Shown one piece after another: positions 15,643 through 19,123 of a stretch of 19,123 nt of DNA. The position numbers were made by a program, and so were the translations under genes. Positions within the stretch are counted from its first letter, which is position 1, and each line of letters opens with the position of its first letter. Origin of the DNA: Pseudomonadota bacterium (GTDB taxonomy: Bacteria > Myxococcota_A > UBA796 > SXON01). The notes beneath the pieces were generated by a model. That model was given only the letters and a program-made list of their open reading frames with translations. It ran no database searches and was not told the origin of the DNA. The stretch covers positions 1 through 19,123 of the forward strand of contig SXOM01000150.1 in NCBI GenBank assembly GCA_005776735.1, given 5' to 3'.

Positions 15643-16446
15643 ATGCCGGTCCCGATCCCCACGGTCCTGAACCCGGGCGACCCGAGCGCACAGGACGAAA
15701 CAAGCTTTCAACCCGGCGATCACGCCAACTACCAGGCCTTCGGCGGCGGACCGCTCGACGTCGACGCCTACGCCGCAGCCGAGCAGGCGTTTTGGAGGGA
15801 CTACCAGGCGTGGTTGGCCGGCGACGCGCCGTACGCCGCGCTCGTCGCCCACCGCGACCGCCTCGGCCTGGATTTGCGGCCCCACCACGACACCCGGCGC
15901 CTGTTGACGTGCGACGTGGCCCTCCCCGATGCGCTCCTGGCCGACGTGGTCGAGGACGAGCTCCCCGACGCGGCGCTGTACGCCGAGCGCATCACGGGCG
16001 ACCCGTTCCTCCGCCCCGCCGTCGGCGTCATGGCGGCGCTCGCGTGGGTGGGCGACCTGCTCGTGAACCGTCGCGTCGTCGATGCGTGGATCGAGGACGA
16101 GCCCGATCGGGCCTTGGCCTCCGCGGCCCACCGGGTCGACCGGTCCCCCCCCTGCCTGTACCTCGACGGGGTGCCGCAGCTCCCCCTCGCCCCGAAGATG
16201 ACCCCGCCGGCTGGGCCTCCGGGCGTGTACGTGGCCCGCGCCTACCGCCTCGGCGACGGCTGGGCGTTCTCCAGCAAGGTCGACCTCCCCGCCCTCCCGG
16301 AGCCCGAGGCGTACCTGCGCCGCATCACCGTCGAAGGCTGGCGCCTGCGCATGCGCGAGCGGCGCGCCACCTGGGAGGACGTGCTGCGCCAACGCAGCGA
16401 GGTCGTGTACCGCGCGGCGTTCGAAGGCGCAGTGCGGCGGGCGTAG
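15643..16446 (+). CDS. Hypothetical protein co-transcribed with the WYL regulator
   Basis: 267 aa from ATG 15643, four bases after the regulator's TGA, so almost certainly in the same transcript. It was not recognised as any family. It begins with a Pro-rich segment (MPVPIPTVLNPGDP) and a region with FQPGDHANYQAFGGG. The middle is acidic and helical (ALLADVVEDELPDAALYAER) and includes DPFLRPAVGVMAALAWVGDL. The end is basic and helical (EGWRLRMRERRATWEDV). There is no signal peptide and no clear TM segment, so it is probably cytoplasmic. Codon use matches its neighbours. Its tight linkage suggests it works with, or is controlled by, the WYL protein. It converges on the metalloprotease gene with a 16-bp gap. 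Confidence 0.75.
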   Translation: MPVPIPTVLNPGDPSAQDETSFQPGDHANYQAFGGGPLDVDAYAAAEQAFWRDYQAWLAGDAPYAALVAHRDRLGLDLRPHHDTRRLLTCDVALPDALLADVVEDELPDAALYAERITGDPFLRPAVGVMAALAWVGDLLVNRRVVDAWIEDEPDRALASAAHRVDRSPPCLYLDGVPQLPLAPKMTPPAGPPGVYVARAYRLGDGWAFSSKVDLPALPEPEAYLRRITVEGWRLRMRERRATWEDVLRQRSEVVYRAAFEGAVRRA

Positions 16447-16462
16447 CGCCCGCCGCCCGCCG

Positions 16463-17563
16463 CTACTCGGGGCGCACCACGGGGTTGCGCGCCACGACCC
16501 AGCCCTGGTCGGCGCTGAAGCCCGTGGCGGTGCCCACCTGCGCGGTCGGCCACATCACGTTCTCGGCGCCGCTGCCTTCGCATTCGGCGCTGGTGAGCGC
16601 GCCGTCGCCGTCGCCGTCGCTGCACACCGGCGTGTCGCCCAGCGGGTCTTCGCCGCTGAGGTCCTTCTCGGTGGGGTGGAACAGGCCCAGGAAGTGCCCG
16701 CCCTCGTGCGCCATGATGAGCGCGACCTGGTCGGGGTCGGCCACGATGTTGGCCACGTTCACCACCACGCCCGACTTCGATGTTCCGCCGTGCCCCGCCA
16801 CGCCGGGGGGCCCGCCGCTGAGGCCGAGGACCGAGGCGCCGTCGCCGAGGTCGATGTCCTGCACGAAGTAGAACGTGAGCTCCACGTCGTCGGCCGTGGT
16901 GCGCAACAGGTCGCCGAACTCTTCGTACCCGTCGACCGTGGTGTAGGTGCCGACGTCACCGTCGAAGTCGCTGTAGCGCACCTCGCCCAGGGCCAGGCCC
17001 AGGTCGCCCCACAGCTCACCCAGGGCGGTGATCACCGCCTGCACGTTGGCGTCGCCACCGCCGGAGTTGGCGTTCATCCCCTCGGAGATGCCGTCGACCC
17101 CGACGAAGACCACGTTGACGTCGACCGTGTTCGACGCGGCCACGTCCCCGACGCGGTTCACCATCCCGCAGCTCACCGTCGTGGGGAGGGCGGCCGCGGC
17201 GACCCACAGGCCGAGCGTCCACTCGCCCGCCGCCGCCGGCAGGTCGGGCGACACCGGCACCAGGACCGGCAACATGTCGTCGAGCACCCCGGCGCGCAGG
17301 CCGCCGGTCGACGGGGCCTCGTCGTCGTAGACGGCGGCTCCCGAGGTGTCGTTCACGAAGTCGGCCGTCGCGAGCGTGTCGTAGCCGTACGGGCCGCAGA
17401 ACACCTCGGTGCTCACGACGCCCTCGGGCGCCTCCCACGGCACCGACACGAGGCCGTCCGCGTCGGTCTCGAACTCGCCGAGCTCGGTGTACACGACGTC
17501 TTCGCTGCCCGCGCCCATGTCGCACGCGGCGAGGAACCCCACCAGGAAGAGGGAGCGGCTCAC
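16463..17563 (-). CDS. Lipoprotein zinc metalloprotease, metzincin (pappalysin/M43-like)
   Basis: 366 aa from GTG 17563. The N-terminus MSRSLFLVGFLAAC has a good lipobox (LAAC, Cys14), so the protein is predicted to be exported and lipid-anchored. The metzincin zinc site is intact: H286-E287-G-G-H290-F-L-G293-L-F-H296. It is followed by GEDPLGDTPVC, a DTP block like that of M43 proteases, a Ca-loop-like DGDGDGALTS, and a Met-turn candidate ENVMWP. The region before the site (about 155-280) is the expected upper catalytic subdomain; residues about 20-150 are a beta-rich N-terminal domain of unknown type. Its start overlaps the stop of the HEAT gene as GTGA, implying coupled translation. Substrate is unknown; a role in processing or degrading surface or prey proteins is inference. 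Confidence 0.85.
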   Translation of the reverse strand: MSRSLFLVGFLAACDMGAGSEDVVYTELGEFETDADGLVSVPWEAPEGVVSTEVFCGPYGYDTLATADFVNDTSGAAVYDDEAPSTGGLRAGVLDDMLPVLVPVSPDLPAAAGEWTLGLWVAAAALPTTVSCGMVNRVGDVAASNTVDVNVVFVGVDGISEGMNANSGGGDANVQAVITALGELWGDLGLALGEVRYSDFDGDVGTYTTVDGYEEFGDLLRTTADDVELTFYFVQDIDLGDGASVLGLSGGPPGVAGHGGTSKSGVVVNVANIVADPDQVALIMAHEGGHFLGLFHPTEKDLSGEDPLGDTPVCSDGDGDGALTSAECEGSGAENVMWPTAQVGTATGFSADQGWVVARNPVVRPE

Positions 17564-18066
17564 GGCTTCACCCCCGCCGCGATGAGCTTCTGCACCGACG
17601 CAGCCGACTCCACCTTCGCGCGCGCGGCGAGCACGCCCTGCGCCGCCGGATCGTCGATGTTCGACAACGCGCGGGCCACGGCGCCGCGCACCTGTTCGTC
17701 GGGGTCGGCGAACACCGACTCCAGGGCGGGGACCGACGCAGCCCCCCACCCCAGCGCGAGGCCCAGGGCCGCCTTGCGGCGCGACAACGAGGGCGCCCCG
17801 CGGTCGGCCAACGTGGCCACCAGGAGCGCCCGCGCTTCGACGGTCGGGAAGTGGCCGAGCGCGAAGATCGCGTTGGCGCGGACGGTCGGGAGCGCCGCCG
17901 GATCCGTCGCGAGCTGCAGGAGCTCGGACGCCGCTGCGGGCCCGACGGCCTGCCACTCGGCTGCGGTGGGCGACGTCTCGATGCCCGACAAGAGCTCCAC
18001 GACGCGGTCGTGGGTGCGCTCGTCGGCCGAGGCGAGCCCGGCGAAGAGGAGGAAGAGATGAACCAT
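17560..18066 (-). CDS. Secreted HEAT-repeat protein
   Basis: 168 aa from ATG 18066. MVHLFLLFAGLASADER looks like a signal peptide with cleavage after ASA and no lipobox Cys, so the product is probably periplasmic or secreted. The rest is alpha-helical with HEAT-type units, e.g. LPTVRANAIFALGHFPTVEA, LSRRKAALGLALGWGAASVP and PDEQVRGAVARALSNIDDPA. Such repeats mediate protein-protein contacts and have no catalytic activity. The gene starts 6 bp after the upstream lipoprotein stop, and its own stop overlaps the metalloprotease start (GTGA). This arrangement points to a stoichiometric partner, chaperone or inhibitor of the protease; that role is inferred from context only. Confidence 0.8.
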   Translation of the reverse strand: MVHLFLLFAGLASADERTHDRVVELLSGIETSPTAAEWQAVGPAAASELLQLATDPAALPTVRANAIFALGHFPTVEARALLVATLADRGAPSLSRRKAALGLALGWGAASVPALESVFADPDEQVRGAVARALSNIDDPAAQGVLAARAKVESAASVQKLIAAGVKP

Positions 18067-18072
18067 CGCCGG

Positions 18073-18480
18073 CTACTCCGTGATGCGGTTGGGGGTGAAC
18101 GTCACCTCGACGGTGAGGACCGCGGGATCCCCGTCGGTGCGCACCTCGAAGCGGGTCTCGACGAGCTGATCCTGCATCGAAGGCGGATACCCGCACAAGC
18201 CGACGTTGAGGACGTAGGTGGAGCCGGGCCGGACCTCGCCGAGGTCGGCCGGGTAGGTGGCTTCGGAGAACCCACCGATGCAGAAGACTTCGGGGTCGGG
18301 CTCGGGGAGCGTGAGCTCGCCCGTGGTCTCCCCGGTGTTGGTGATCGACAACACCTCGACCGCGTAGCCGTCGTCGGGCATCTCGGGCGGGAAGTCGACG
18401 TCGCCGAACTCGAGCACCGCCGGCGAGAACGAGAACGTGACCGGCTCGGGACCGCAGGCCGAGAGCGCCAGGAGGAACAT
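18073..18480 (-). CDS. Small lipoprotein with ASH/Hydin-like Ig-fold domain
   Basis: 135 aa from ATG 18480. The very short signal MFLLALSAC contains a canonical lipobox (LSAC, Cys9) but lacks the usual positive n-region; no earlier in-frame ATG or GTG exists before a stop. The body matches the pattern of ASH/SPD-2/Hydin-type Ig modules common in secreted proteins of this group: FSPAVLEFGDVDFPPE, then VEVLSITNTGETTGELTL, and later LGEVRPGSTYVLNVGLCGY. Two further Cys (FCIGGF and GLCGY) could form a disulfide. It lies 30 bp after the 184-aa lipoprotein and 6 bp before the HEAT gene. A structural or binding role on the cell surface is likely; the ligand is unknown. Confidence 0.75.
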   Translation of the reverse strand: MFLLALSACGPEPVTFSFSPAVLEFGDVDFPPEMPDDGYAVEVLSITNTGETTGELTLPEPDPEVFCIGGFSEATYPADLGEVRPGSTYVLNVGLCGYPPSMQDQLVETRFEVRTDGDPAVLTVEVTFTPNRITE

Positions 18481-18510
18481 GCGCGGAGCATAGCCCGCCT
18501 GGGCCGCCGT

Positions 18511-19065
18511 TCACTCCATCGACACCAACTGGGACGCGCCGCTGAGCACGAGGCCCACGCCCGGGGCGTAGTAGCGCGAGTCACCCCCGTTCTCCTCGTC
18601 GTACACGTACATCTCGAGGGTGTCGAACGCTCCTGCACTCACGTTGCTCTCGGTTTCGCCGACCACCGCCCATTGCGCCGAGGACGACGCCGTGGCGACC
18701 GCCCCGGACGCATCCGAGTACCGCCACGCCCACGCCGCCGTCCACGCGTCCCCCACGGCGAGCGTCGCCGGCATCACGAGGCCCGGTGGATCGAACTCCC
18801 ACCGTGCGGCCCCCGCTTCGTCGTCCTGCGTGCGGAGCTCGATCCACAGCCCCTCGTCGTCACACACATACTGCTCGCGCCACTGGTCCCCCTCGACCAC
18901 CACCCGGTCCAAACCGAGCTCCTCCAGGCGCGCCTCCCACTCCTCGCCGTCCCCGGCGAACTCCCGGTAGCGCCACGTCCGCCCGACCTCCGACAAGCCC
19001 GACCACACCGGACAGATCGGCGTCGGCTCCTCCGGCGCGCACCCCAGGGCGAAGAACAGCAGCAT
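18511..19065 (-). CDS. Putative lipoprotein, function unknown
   Basis: 184 aa from ATG 19065. The start MLLFFALGCAPEEP is a short signal with a lipobox-like ALGC (Cys9). The mature part is rich in Trp, Glu and Asp and looks beta-stranded (GRTWRYREFAGDGEEWEARL, AVGDAWTAAWAWRYSDASG). It ends with a motif RYYAPGVGLVLSGASQLVS, typical of small periplasmic or surface lipoproteins that share a 'YYAPGVGLV' ending; no named family is claimed. It is the first recognisable gene of the minus-strand secreted-protein array. No clear ribosome-binding site or promoter is visible in the 58 bases left before the window edge, so the gene could also be preceded by other operon members. Confidence 0.7.
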   Translation of the reverse strand: MLLFFALGCAPEEPTPICPVWSGLSEVGRTWRYREFAGDGEEWEARLEELGLDRVVVEGDQWREQYVCDDEGLWIELRTQDDEAGAARWEFDPPGLVMPATLAVGDAWTAAWAWRYSDASGAVATASSSAQWAVVGETESNVSAGAFDTLEMYVYDEENGGDSRYYAPGVGLVLSGASQLVSME

Positions 19066-19123
19066 GGTCGCGCATCGGCCCGCCGCAGCCGAAGTTGAGG
19101 GGGCCGCGCCGCGACCGTCCGCC

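Noticed and set aside
18102..18638. Open frame in another phase starting upstream of the 135-aa lipoprotein, including an ATG at 18492.
   Set aside because: The translation is Ser/Arg-rich without motifs, while the frame from 18480 has a lipobox and an ASH-like domain.

Overview
The window is very GC-rich. It reads as a fragment of a Myxococcota/'Deltaproteobacteria'-type genome. This is inferred from gene content: a type I polyketide synthase (PKS), an FG-GAP lipoprotein with MopE-like Asp/Cys repeats, several small secreted lipoproteins, large membrane-anchored TPR-type proteins and a WYL regulator. No rRNA, tRNA, insertion sequence or CRISPR array was recognised.

Left end (1-5327): bases 1-120 read cleanly on the minus strand as an internal piece of a 4-alpha-glucanotransferase (MalQ), including its catalytic Asp motif. 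At about 120-123 this stops abruptly and the plus strand becomes the second half of a ketosynthase. The rest is one continuous megasynthase: KS (C-terminal half only)-AT-ACP-KR-DH, ending in a complete PLP-dependent alpha-oxoamine synthase (AOS) domain. The KS half with the active-site Cys is absent. Either the contig is chimeric here or a real rearrangement truncated both genes.

Middle (5404-14491, minus strand): five closely spaced genes that probably form one operon. In transcription order they are a 63-aa one-helix membrane protein, a 934-aa TPR-like protein with one central transmembrane (TM) segment, a 687-aa membrane-anchored protein (coiled-coil/TPR-like plus beta-rich C-terminus), a formimidoylglutamate deiminase (hutF) whose start overlaps the previous stop (TGATG), and an 843-aa lipoprotein with MopE-like repeats and an FG-GAP propeller. 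A good sigma70-like promoter (14544-14572) precedes the operon, and its spacer holds an inverted repeat, GAAC-ATGT-GTTC.

Divergent unit (14649-16446, plus strand): a WYL-domain transcriptional regulator followed 4 bp later by a 267-aa protein of unknown function.

Right part (16463-19065, minus strand): four export-signal proteins in a tight array. These are a 184-aa lipoprotein, a 135-aa ASH/Hydin-like Ig-fold lipoprotein, a secreted HEAT-repeat protein, and a lipoprotein metalloprotease with an intact HExxHxxGxxH motif whose GTG start overlaps the HEAT-gene stop (GTGA).

The most notable features are the PKS-AOS fusion (a polyketide chain probably released by condensation with an amino acid), the membrane-TPR/HutF/FG-GAP operon, and the secreted HEAT-metalloprotease cassette.
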